From Paratrimastix pyriformis (Eukaryota > Preaxostyla > Paratrimastigidae): a DNA stretch of 64,000 bases. Shown here in pieces: positions 42,001 to 53,060 of this stretch. The stretch spans positions 682,001-746,000 of the forward strand of contig JAPMOS010000004.1 of NCBI GenBank assembly GCA_027972325.1, given 5' to 3'. The stretch's first letter is position 1. The number at the start of each line of letters is the position of its first letter. Position numbers and translations under genes: made by a program. The notes under the pieces were generated by a model that had not been told where the DNA came from, searched no databases, and saw nothing but the letters and a program-made list of their open reading frames with translations.

Positions 42001-43850
42001 CCTGGCCGAGCCACATCCCGTTGCGCACCCCGGCCGCGCGGGCCTCGTAGTTGCACGAGGCCAGATCCGAGGTGGATCCCTTGCCGGGTGCCCCATCGGC
42101 CCTGCCGCCCGCAGGGGGCGCCTCGCCGGGGCCGGCCGCCGAGCGGTGGTGCGAAATGGCCACGGGCTGGCCGCGCAGGTGCGGGTGCTTGGTCAGGGAG
42201 ACCGAGGCGAAAAAGCAGTCCTGGGGGTGGAGGGGTTGGAGGGGTCGGGGTGGATGATGTGTCACGAACGGGGGTTCAACCCTGGAGTTGGGCGAGCGGG
42301 GGATGCGGATGCTCGTGGCAGGGGCCGGATTGGACCATGTCGATGTGGGCCACGATGCGGTCGCCTGACCCGGGGCAGCGTCCACCCGCCAGCCAGTCGA
42401 CCGGTCCGCCCCCGAGCAGGGTCTGCAGGGGCACGGACGGCGGCCCTCGGCCCTGGAGGCCAGCCGCCCCCGAATGCCCGCTGCCATCGCCCTGGCTCTG
42501 CGAGGATTGGGGGGCGGCCGGGGTCTCCGCGGCACGGAACCAGCTGCGGATGATGGCCGCACGGGCGACGGGCCGCAGACTGAGCTTCCAGGCCGAGAGA
42601 TGGTGCAGTCGAGAGCGGCTGAAGTACTGCTCCAGAAAGCCCGCCTGCAGGGCACGCGGGGTCGCAGCAGGGTCGCGCCCCGGGTCGCCGTTGCCACCAC
42701 TCGCCTGGCCACCGCCACTCGGCCCTGCCGTGTGCGGAGCAGAGCAGAGCGGCGACATGTCTTGGCCAGGCTCTGGAGCGCAGGCCGTGGCGGCGGACAC
42801 GGATTGTGGGGAGGCGACGGGGGGCGCCGCCAAGCTCGGAAGGAGGCCCTGAAGGGACGGATTTGGCTGTGGGATTGGGACGCTCTGGTCGAGGCCGGAG
42901 CGGGGAGTTGGAGCCGCGGGAAGGTGACCCGAGGGGATAGCCACCAGGCGGAGGTGCCCCGAGAGGCGCGGTGGAGCATCCCGCGGGGTGGGAGCCACAT
43001 GGCCGGCGCAGGGCGGCACCAACGACTTCCGGGGCAGTTCGGTCGATGCCAAGGAGCCAGGGACCGGCGCAGCTGGCCCCATTGGTGGGGCGGCTGGATG
43101 GCAGCCGTCCAGGCTCAGAGGAGGGTCGGGGCTGGTGGACGGCTGGGCGGCTGGGAGACCGGGCGGAGATTGCCCTGCTTGCTGCGGAGTGGAGGTGGGT
43201 CGAAAGGCGCGACGCAGCAACTGCAGGGCAGACTGCTGTGGCGGCAGGGGCGTTGCCAGCGAGGAGCTGGGTGGTGGTGGCGGCGGCGGCGGCGGGGTTG
43301 GCGTGCCTGTGCCGCACGGCGGCCCGTCCGCACTGGGTGGCATAGCCTGAAGTTCTCGTGGTGCGGGTCTGGGTGACAGGGACGAATGAGAGGTCGCTTG
43401 AGCTGGGGTGGAGTTGGGTGGGGGCAGGTCGATTGAGGTCTCAGCGACATTGGGCGGGGTGACAGGCACCAACTCGGTGAGGGGTGTCAGCAAACTCACC
43501 AAAGGTTGTCGTTTCTTTCGTGGAGGGGGCTGGGGGGGTGACTCATGAACTTGCGGAGGAGACGAAAACAGCGATGCAAATAGAGACGGGGGAGCCACTT
43601 CGGGAGGATGCAATCCAACGGCATACCCAGAAGGATCCGGATGTTTGAGTGCGGTTGGAGGCGGAGAGGCGCCGCTCGAAAAGAGTTTTTCAAGCAGTAT
43701 CTCAGGGGCCAAGATCTGAAGGGGTGGCGAGTGTCTCCCCCCATCTTGTATTCTTGGGAAAAGATTGGAATTGTCCTCCTCTTCCTCAAGAGCAAGGTTG
43801 AGAGGGGAAATGGGCCTCCCCCCTTGCCGCGCCAGAAATGCTGTCAAAGC
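39056..43850 (-). CDS. REV1: DNA repair protein REV1 (Y-family translesion polymerase)
   Basis: Deoxycytidyl transferase that inserts dC opposite lesions and scaffolds other translesion polymerases. After a long Pro/Ser-rich N-terminus comes the REV1 signature FLEQYFSRSRLHHLSAWKL, then GDRIVAHIDM, intron (donor GTCCAATC at about 42335), DCFFASVSL with the catalytic Asp, YEARAAGVRNGMWLGQA, LPYDFEAYKE, VVSCDEAYLDLSCL (the second catalytic acid pair), GPNMLLARMATRAAKPDGQ, DLPGVGYHIRAKLARAGLKT, TVSAAVNYAIRFVQQA and PAKYMGHGACSTVSRS. Later come APDMRGLTLTATRL and a ubiquitin-binding motif ASQLDLDVVGALPSQVGG. The C-terminus, WIELYQALGDFFEAAVKNIQ, fits the polymerase-docking REV1-C domain. No BRCT domain is visible upstream. 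The start codon is unresolved: the first exon frame has no in-frame ATG, so a small 5' exon lies within 43850-43990. Confidence 0.9.
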
Positions 43851-43992
43851 GTGTTTCGCCCGGCGCAGGTCAGATCATGTGCTTTTGTTCCTCTTCCGCC
43901 TCATCATCTCATGTTCGTGCCTCGCGAAAATACTATACAAACACCACTGGTCCCGAAAAAACTATAAAGAAAGAAATCACTCATCACTCCCA

Positions 43993-45282
43993 TCATTCCG
44001 CTGGCTGGAGTGGGGGTGCGGGCACGGGGTCAACGGGATCTTCGAGGAGGGGCTCTCGCATGGCCCCTCGGGATCCCTTCTTGGCCTTTCCGGCGCCTTT
44101 GCCCCCCTGTGGTGGTATGCTCTTTTGGGAGAGTGCCACCGGGGCACTATCGGCCAGTCCCGCCCTCCGGCGTCGGTCGCCCTCTCGCGCGTTCCGTTTC
44201 CTCTGAAGTCGCTCGATGGCATTAATCACCGGGGCTACATGTGGCGTGTCGGCCTCCACGACCGGGGTGAGCAATCTGACGATCTGATCGAAGGTGGGCC
44301 GGGCGGCGGGGTCCTCCTGGAAGCAGGCGGTGATCACCTCGCGCATGATGGGCGGACACTCGGGTGGGATGGCGAGCCGGCCTCCCTGGGCCACCACCAT
44401 GATCACCCGCAGCGGGGGAATCTCCGCCCAGGGCACTTGACGGGTGACCAGCTCCCAGCAGACCACCTAACGGATCGGGCCGATCGGCGGAATGTGAGAC
44501 CCGGCCTTCCACCGATCCGGGAGCAGCCAGACCCCATACGAGAAGGCGTCCGAGGGCAGCCCGGACCGCTCGGCCCGGAGGACCTCGGGGCTCGACCAGC
44601 CTGCGGACGGACCCCAGAAGCATGAGGATATGACCCCGGACATGGGGCGAAGGGGGGGGGGGGGGGGGGGGGGGGAGCCACGGACCGGGAGTGCCGGCGG
44701 CCGTGGTGATGCCGCGGTCGTCGGTCAGCCTGGAGATACCAAAGTCGCTCACCTGCGCGGCGCCCCCCACATCCCATTCCCCCGAGAATTGCCCGCATGA
44801 ACAGGGGCCGGTCGGCAGCGTGTGGTGTACAGCATGGCGGGGCGGGGCGGACCTTGATGCGCATGTCGGCCGAGACGAGCATGTTCTGCGACTTGATGTC
44901 CCGGTGCACAATGGGCGGCACCAGGTGGTGCAGATACGAGATCCCTGCGCGCCGACAGCATCCCGGGCCGCCGAAGGGATGGTGGGTGCGTGAGGGAGGG
45001 AGAGGCGCTCTGGGTCGACGGCGGCGCGGCGCGGCGGGTGGGTGGGCGGACCTTTGGCGATATCGAGTGCCATCTGGAGGCGGAGGCTCATCGGCAGCTC
45101 GAGCTCCTCGTCGTGCAGGATGCCGAAGAGCGAACCCCGCTCCATGAAGTCTGCCCCGGCCCAGACCAAGACCCCCCGATCAGCCCCCCACACACACCCC
45201 GATCGGCCCCACCCATGACAGATACCGAGAAGACAATCGTTGGGTGGCATTGGGTTGGAGAGGGAGGGAAGGTCGCCTGGGG

Positions 45283-45313
<31 letters not shown>

Positions 45314-47664
45314 CGGACCTGTGACGATGATTCGGGGCGTGTTGAATGTGGCCCCGACGAAGCCCAACACGTGTGGGTGGCGCAGGGTCCGCATGACGGA
45401 GACCTCGTTGCGGAACTCCCGGTCCAGTTCGGGGCTCTCGCTCGTGTCGAAGAGCCGCTGCCCCGAGGGGGTTGGAGTTGGGGGTTGGGTTGGGGGATAG
45501 GGGAATGGGGATGATGAATGCATGCGGGTTGATTGGTGCCCACGGGCATGGGTGCCGATGGCCATGGTGCGAGGGATGCGACGAGGGAGTGAAGGGAGTG
45601 ACCTTGACCGCGACAATGGTCCCGTCGAGGTCGGCCTTGAATACCTCACCCGCCGCCCCATGCCCGATCTGTCCCAAAAAAAAAGCCACCCCAAGCCACC
45701 CCAAGCCACCCCAAGCCACACCACCCCCGCCCAAGAAGAAGAAGAACGAGCCGCATGGGGATGAGAAATCGGCCGCCCAAGCTGCCAGAGCAGGGGGGGG
45801 GGGGGAGGGGGGGCACTTCCCAAACGGCTCGCCGTTGTGGTGGCGCATGGTGCTGCTGCCAGGACCGAGGGGCGGACCCTGTCGAGGATCTTCAGGTTGG
45901 AGAAGTCCACCGAGGCGATCTGGGTGGCCCGCCACGACTGCAACTCAATCGCCGTGGCCTTGCGGAGGGCCTGGTACCGGTACCTGTGCCCGCGCGCGTG
46001 GGTGGGTGGGTGGTGAATGGGGTGGAGTGGGTAGAGTGGGGGTGGAGTGGAGTGGAGTGGGGGTGGAGTGGAGTGGAGTGGGGGTGGAGTGGAGTGGAGT
46101 GGAGTGGAGTGGGGGGGGGGGGGGGGGGGGGCAATAATGTGCGCATCTGCCGGGACGGGACAACCCGCGTCTGGCAGGCGTACCCTGGGTGCGCGGGCTG
46201 TGCGCGGTGGGGGCTGGCTGGCCCCGGCGGGCGGACCACTTGTAGAGGAGCATCCCCACGAAGAGCACCGCGATGAGGCCCGCGCCGACCCCCAGGCCCA
46301 GCCACAGATAGAACGGGTTCCATACGATCGCATACACGCCCGTCGCGTCGTCGTCTTTGACGGGGCCCGGGAGCGCCCACTGCTGCTTGTCCTGAGGGCC
46401 CACGGAAACCCCAGCACCAGAGGAGATGGAGGGTGAAGGAGTGATGGAGTGACGGGCCCGGGAGCGCCCACTGCTGCATGTCCTGGCGGCCCACGTGACC
46501 ATCAGCACAGGCGGAGAGGGAGGGTGAAGGAGGCAGCACAGTGCGGCGGTTGGCGTGCGATGGCAGCTGGGCGGATGCGGTGAGCGCTTCATGGGTGTCC
46601 AAGGGAAGGGCGAACGAACAGGCCCGGGTGGGCGGGTGTGGGGGAGCGGCGGGCGAAAGGGGGCGGACGTTGGACAGGCGGACGCGGAACGTGCAAACGG
46701 GCTGCACGCCGTTGTTGGCGGAGGTGTTGCGGATGATCCAGTCGGGCAGGGCGCACCCGACCACCATCCGGAACTCGCTCGTCCGGCCCGACAGGAAGAT
46801 CGTGTCTTTGGGGCTTTCCCCGTCGTATCTGCCCCAGCGGGAGGGCAGGGGGGACGAAGTGGGCATGATGACCGGATGGTGCGATGGTGATGATGTTTGG
46901 ATGAATTGGATGTGACGGGACAACGGGGAGTGGGGAGGTGCGATCCGTTGGAGCTGGGGGCACGTGAGGGGGACCGACCCACAGGCGGGCCCGAAGGGCA
47001 CCAGGGTCTCGACATTGTTCACCCAGAGATACACCATGTTGTACACGTTGGGGTAGCTCCACTCGTGCTTCAGCTCGACATCGGGCCGGGGCAGGTAGGT
47101 GTACGGGGCGGCCGGGTCGCCCGGCGGGGCCGCGTCCAGGTAGACCCACAGGCTGGTGTTGAGCGCCAGGGTGGGCTGGGCGGCCAGGGCGGCCGGTTCC
47201 AGGCCGGCCGGGTCGAAACTGGCCCCCTCCATGACCCGCACGTTGACCGGCCAGGGCCGGTTCGACCCGGGCACGGCCGTGGCGATCCCGCTGCCGACCA
47301 TGTTGCCCACCAGGCGCCCCGACAGGCGGGCCAGGTAGGCGCCGGCGCCCAGCTTGACCGCCCCGGCGCTGTTGTCCAGCATGGTCACGTCGTCCAGGGC
47401 CACCCACGAGGAGGTGTTGTAGGGGAGCAGCCGGCCCGCGTAGATGGTGCCCAGGCAGTCGGCCACCTTGGCCGAGGCCGTGAACTCGCCGTGCCGCAGG
47501 AAGGTGCTCCGGGCGATGGTCAGCCGGCCCCGGGGCAGCCCAGCAGCGACCTGGTACTCGTGCTGGGGAACGTGACCAGGGCATGCAGGAGGCGGCATGA
47601 GATGAAGAAGCGGACGAAGGACAGGCATGGGCATGGGCATGAACATGGGCATGAACATGGGCAT

Positions 47665-47704
<40 letters not shown>

Positions 47705-50700
47705 GCAGTGCCGACGGACTTGGCCTGAGGATTGGCGGCATGCGATCGAACCGATCGAACAGGAGAGGCAGCCCGACCCAGCGGGGCCCATCGGGTGAGG
47801 TGAGTGCAAGGAACGGGACAGTGAGGAGGTGGGGGTGGGCACTGGGAAGGGCGCGAAGAGGGCCGTGGGGATGGAGGCAGGGATGGAGGCAGACCCGAGA
47901 AGAAGATGGCCGAGCCGCCGAAGAGGGCCTGCGAGTCGGCGAAAAGGCAGTCGGTCACGTTCAGATCGCCGAACTGCGAGAAGACCGCCCCGCCTGCCCC
48001 AGGGCCATCAGCCAGCAACCAGGCACAAACACGGCTGTTAGATTGGAGTCTGGGTGTGCCGGAGGCTGTGCTGCGCGAGGGAGCCGACTGGGGCGGCAGA
48101 CCGTGCGAGCCGAGGGCCTTGGTGATGGTGACCCCCGCCAGTGTGCCGCTGCAGTTGTACATCGAGATGGAGCCCCCGAACTCGCTCCGGGACCCGCTGG
48201 AGACTGCCTGCCCGGCCACCGTCAGGGAGCCGCCATTCTGGGCGTAGATGTCGCCCCCCTGGGCCCCGGCGTAGTTGTCGGCAAAGCGGGTGCGGTCTGA
48301 CAGGACCAGGTCCGAGGTGATCGAGTGGATGGCCCCGCCCCAGCTGTTGGCAATCCCCTCGGTGAAGTTGCACTGGGCCAGCCGGGCCTCGCTGGAGATG
48401 ATGGTCAGGGCGGCCCCGGAGGTGGCATGGCAGCGCTCGAAGGTCGACTGGGCCAGGTCGAGGCTGCCCTCACGGCTGAACACAGCCCCGTACTGGGAGT
48501 TGCAGTTGTCCGCGACCCGGATGGCCCTGGCCCGCACGCGGGCAGAGCTGACCGCGGACAGGGCGGAACCCACCACGTACACGGCCGAGCCGGCGAAGGC
48601 ATTCAGGCGGACGAATGAACAGTTCTCAATGGACAGGTTGCTGTCAAGCCCGTAGATGCCCGCCCCGAAGAGGCCCGCCGAGCTGTCGGCGAACCGGACG
48701 CCCTCCACCTGCACGTCGGGCATCTGCTCGAGGTTGATCCCGGCCCCGCTGCCTGAGATCGTGTTCTGCAGGCGACAGGGCCGCGTGGGGGAGGGGGGGA
48801 GGGGGGGGGGGGGGGGGGGGGGGGATCATGACACGAGTGAAGGACGAGAAACCCACGAGTGCTCGGCTTCACGGCAGGGAGAAGGACGGACGTGGACGAA
48901 CTCGCAGTCCACGACCCGGGCGACGCTGCCGGGGAGATACCTCGAGAAGAAGAGCAGCCCGTCGTTGGCGACGCACTGGCTGGCGGCGATCCGCTCGACC
49001 AGGATCTCCAGTGAGTTGGCGGCCGCCAGCACCGCCCCCAGCCAGGCGCCGCACTCCGTAAAGTGCGAGTCGCGGATGATGGCGGTGGAAGCGTCGAGGA
49101 AGAGGCCGCCCCCGATGCTGGCGGTGAGGTTGTTGAAGCGGCACTGGGAGATGGTCAGCTGGGTCTCCTGCCCGAAAACCGCCAGGGCGGCGCCCTGCCT
49201 GGACAGGGCCCGATCAAAGACACAATCGTGCACGTTGAGCCGGGGAACGGATCCGGGGACATAGATGACGCCCCCGTAGCCGATGTTGCCGGCATAGCTG
49301 TCCACGAAGGTGCACCCCAGGAAATCCGCCTGGACGGCATCGAGCAGATAGACGACGCCGCCCGAGGTCTCGATCCCGGTCAGGTTGTGGCCCACGAAGG
49401 TCGAGTTGACCACTTCGAGGACCGATCCGGGCACGTCAGCCGCCAGGGCGCCCCCGTGGGCGAAGCCGCGCCCCTCGAGGTTGTTGCCCGTGAAGAAGGA
49501 ATGGGCGATGCGCACCCGGCCCCCGTCCGGGCCCATGTTGGCCGTGCACAGGTACAGGGCCCCGCCCTTGAGGAGCCTTGGCCAGCGGGTGTGGATGGTG
49601 TTGTTCCAGTACTCGTTGCCCTCCAGGGTCACCCAGCGCATGCTCTCCACGTACATGGCGCCCCCGGCCCCCTCGGTGATGTTCCAGAAGGCGTTCTCCA
49701 CGAACCGGGTCCCGCGCACGGTCAGCGAGGCGTTGTTGGGCGGCGGGGAGGAGATGTGCAGACCGGCCCCCGAGCAGACCGACCCGAGCAGGATCTGGTT
49801 GCCCGTGAAGAGGCAATCCTCCACCAGGACGTCCCCCGCCCCCTCGATCCGGGCCCCCGCGCCCCCGGGCATGATCATGCGCTGGCTCTGGTCGACCAGG
49901 TAGATGCTGTTGTTGGCGAAGGTACAGGCACGCAGGACGGGAGCGCAGAGAGAGGTCAGGTACATGCCGGCCCCCATGGCGTAGGTGGTCCCCGAGTAGA
50001 TGGCGTTCCCTTCGACCACTGTCCCGTTGTCCATCTGGAAGCCGCCCGAGAGGCCCGACACGTGCAGCCCACCACCTGCGTTGTGGAGCCGGGGCCGGGG
50101 CCGGGGCCGTGCCCGCCGTTGTCCAGTCACCCCCCCCCCCCCCCCCCCAGACGTTGAGCAGGCACGAGAGTGTGAGGCGATGGATGGGGTGCAGGTCCGA
50201 TGGAGGCGTTAGGAGATGGGGGTGGGGGGATGGAGATGGAGATGGAGATGGAGATGGAGATGGGGGAGGGGGATGGGGATGAGGATGGAGATGATGCGGG
50301 GGATGGGATGGAGATGGAGATGGAGATGGGGGTGGGGGAGGGGGAGATGGGGGAGGGAGACGGAGATGGAGATGATGTGGGGGATGCAGACCGCACGCAT
50401 CGGTGGCCCCAATGGTGATGGAATTATGCCCAAAATACGACGCGGTGATGGTGAGCGAGCGTCCGCCATGTAGCAGGAATCCGCCACCCCGGCCGTAGGG
50501 CACGGCGGCCGTCTGGGCGGTGGCATTGGTGATGCTGTTGCCCGCGAATGTCACCCGGGTGAGAGAGACATGCGCGTGCGGGGCATCCACGAAGAGAGCG
50601 CCCCCCGAGACGCCGTTCTGGGTGGTGTCCGGGGTGACTCGGTTTTGCGAAAATGTCTGGGGGGGGGGAAGGCAGTCAGGATCAGGAAGCAGAGTCGACG

Positions 50701-51266
50701 AAGGGCCAGACACAGCGGGTGATGTTGACTCGCGTGGCCGTGGACGAGGGGATGGAGATGTACGCGGCACCCCCCGAAGTGGCTGAATCACACCGCACGA
50801 AGGAACACTGAGACAGATTGACCTCCGTGAGGGGCGCCACGGGGTCAGGCTCGACACGAAGGGCCCCCCTCCCGTGGCACCCCACGAAGGAGATGCCACT
50901 CAATTCAAAGATGGTTGGGACGTTCTGGCCAGAGAGTGAGATTGCAGGAGTGGCAGGGGTGGAACACTCCAACGTCGCAGTGTCGCCCACGATTGTCACC
51001 GCAGGAGCGGTGAAGTTGAATGATATGGTGCAACTATGCGAGTAGGGGGTCTCTGAAGCAGCTACATGAATGGCAATATCTTCGAACCCAGAAACAAGGA
51101 GTTGTTGAACGTCGCAGAGGGAGCTGCATGGCGCCGAAAATGTACATTGAGAGGAATGGGTGGCGGCGTCCCGAGAGACATAAAAATCAATTCGTCCCAG
51201 GGCAAAGGGCAACAACAAACAACCCAAGAATCCGAGCCTCAAGACGTAAAGGCCTCGGCACTGCAT
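43993..51266 (-). CDS. Receptor-like TKL kinase with right-handed beta-helix ectodomain
   Basis: Start MQCRGLYVLRLGFLGCLLLP is a clear signal peptide. The ectodomain (about 51200 to 46400) is over 1000 residues of short repeats with GGA(V/I/L)(Y/F) turns and FxxN strands, e.g. GGAMYVES, GGGLFLDAST, GGVIYVPGS, GGALYLC, FADNYAGAQGGDIYAQNG. This is the pattern of pectin-lyase-fold and chlamydial polymorphic-membrane-protein repeats. A TM helix follows (YLWLGLGVGAGLIAVLFVGM), then LLYKW. The kinase: GHGAAGEVF loop, IVAVKV lysine, REFRNEVSVMRTLRHPHV with the alpha-C Glu, IVHRDIKSQNMLV, VSDFGISRL, DAFSYGVVCWELVTRQVPW, and CFQEDPAARPTFDQIV. It is tyrosine-kinase-like and catalytically complete. The tail ends PAPPLQPAE. 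Donors are mostly GTCCG (for example at 45318, 45053, 45877, 46235). Ligand unknown. Confidence 0.88.
47665..47703. repeat. 39-base G homopolymer in an ectodomain intron
   Basis: Longest homopolymer in the window. It is C in the sense strand of the receptor kinase gene, between exons carrying GGSAIFF and GRLTIARSTFLRHG. Similar G runs lie in other introns of this gene at about 44647, 45289, 45796, 46110 and 48800. One reverse case, a C run, lies at 50131-50148. Confidence 0.85.
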
Positions 51267-51545
51267 GGGTGGGAGGAGAGAGCGGGTGGCCCCGGGCAGC
51301 TGATACGCAGAAAGCTGGAAGCCCTTTTTTTCTGAATGAGGTCGACTGGGAGCGCAGCCCCTTTTCTTGAAACAAAGAACACGGCCAAATGGCCGAAACC
51401 CTCGATGAGAGGCGGAGGAAAGGAGCCGAGAAAACGCAAATCAAAAACGCACAAGCGCACATCAACTGTGCCAGAGAAAAAATGTCCCAAAGAGAGAGGG
51501 GGAGAGACTGGAGCAGCGAAACCAAATAAGCGTTGGCAAAACACG

Positions 51546-52761
51546 CTAATCCTCGGAACCTTTAATTCCGAGGGCCTCGCGGATCTGGTCCGCCTCGCTT
51601 TCGAGGGTGCAGTTGAGGAAGCCAGGGTCATCAGTGCCCGCGAAAACGTCGACGCCCATGTCCAAAAAGTGGCGCACGTAAGAAAGGTCGTGGGCACCCC
51701 CCAAGGTCAGGTTCGACGTGGGGCATACCTCGATGCCGACCCTCCTTTCGGCAAAGGTGCGAAGGGCATTGTCAGCCGCTTCGCGGAGATCTGCTGGAAC
51801 CTGGCCAAAGCAGATACCATGGCCTGCCGTGCAAAAAAAGTGAGCGCCCGGTGAGAACCAGTTGGCAGACCCAGGCGGTTGACATAAGGTGCCAGCAAAT
51901 GTCCGTCGGCAATCCGCTGGGATTGAGGGATCGTGGCGGAAAACTCACCGTGGTGGTAAAGGACGGTCCCCAAAGGATAGGCCTCGCGAACGGTCTGGAC
52001 AACTTCGATGGTCTCGGAGACAGGCCGAATAAAATTGGCGAAATCAAAAAATGGTTTCAGTTCGGTTTGGCCTTTCATGAGAGAAAGGAAGGCGGCGAGA
52101 TATTCGCGATTCTAGATTTCTCGAAGATAGCTTGGATAGCACTGGCGGATCGGCAGACCTTGTTGTTGGTGAAATACAGCCGGGGGAAGTGGATCACCAA
52201 ATTCTGGTCGGGACCAAGAGCGTGACCTTGTTCGATCATATACGCAATGGCTTTCCTGGACCATTCAAGAGGAGGGATGATCTCCTTCTTCCCGGGATAG
52301 TAAGGCAGCGACGAAGCGTCGGGAACGGTGACACGAACATCGGCCTTGGGGAAAATCGCCCGGGCAATCGCGGTGCTGTTGGCATCCACCAAGTGGCCCT
52401 CGGCGTATGCACGGAACATCGTCAGAAAAGCCTCAATGTTTTGATAGCGTGCTTGATACGCATCGAGGAAAGACCGGCCGCCACTAATCGAAGTGGATCG
52501 GAGTGAGCGAATTGTTTGTCAGTGAAACAAACCGGTAGGTGGAAAGAGCCTGTGAAACAGTAAGTTTCTTGCCGTGGTTGGGGCCAGGGAACAGGTCGGT
52601 CAGCATGCGGTCCTCTAAAAGGGGAGAGATCCAATAATGGACATGATGCTCAACAACAAAAACAAACCTGGCAGATCGCCGTCCTTGAACCATTTTTGAA
52701 CCATGTCATAGGGGATCGATCCCGAAAGATGGTTGTGATAATCTGCGTCGAGATGCAGCAT
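51546..52761 (-). CDS. Adenosine deaminase (metal-dependent, ADA family)
   Basis: Hydrolyses adenosine to inosine and ammonia in purine salvage. Start MLHLDADYHNHLSGSIP holds the first metal-binding HxH motif and the LSGS turn. Further blocks are EDRMLTDLFPGPNHGKKLT, FRAYAEGHLVDANSTAIARA, LVIHFPRLYFTNNKVCRS, VLYHHGEFS (the HxGE position), GHGICFGQVPADLREAADNA, GIEVCPTSNLTLGG and GVDVFAGTDDPGFL (the catalytic TDDP). All ADA landmarks are present in order over about six exons, so it looks active. It ends ALGIKGSED. The intron that forms GHG uses the donor GTTCTC. The DYHNHLSGS wording resembles bacterial deaminases more than animal ADA (HLDG). An upstream exon cannot be excluded. Confidence 0.88.
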
Positions 52762-53060
52762 CTCTTTTCTTCGACCTGCACTGTCGTTTCGACCCCGGTT
52801 AAACCCGAATGCCTCGTCACCAAAGTCACATTCCTCGCGTGGATGTTCACTCTGTTTAGATGGGCGACAAGCCCACAAAAATAAATAAGTATAGAAATGA
52901 TGAAGGTGCACTCAATCGCAAGACCTCGATGGTTGTTGCGGAGGAGGTGACTGGTGAATGCCGGGGAAAAGGAGGGGAGGGGGAAAACAACAGAACAACA
53001 AAACAACAAACACCACAAAGAGAACGGGCAGCCTCCTCTGTCAAGCCTTCCCGCTGCAGC
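52762..53060. other. Intergenic spacer, TmcB-like gene end to adenosine deaminase start
   Basis: Both neighbours run leftward. The spacer has AC-rich and A-rich stretches on the plus strand (52980-53030). It should hold the deaminase promoter and leader and the 3' end of the TmcB-like gene. No gene seen. Confidence 0.45.

Noticed and set aside
46897-48300. Plus-strand Gly/Arg-rich gene opposite the receptor ectodomain
   Set aside because: Shadow frame; the minus strand shows beta-helix repeats and a splice pattern.
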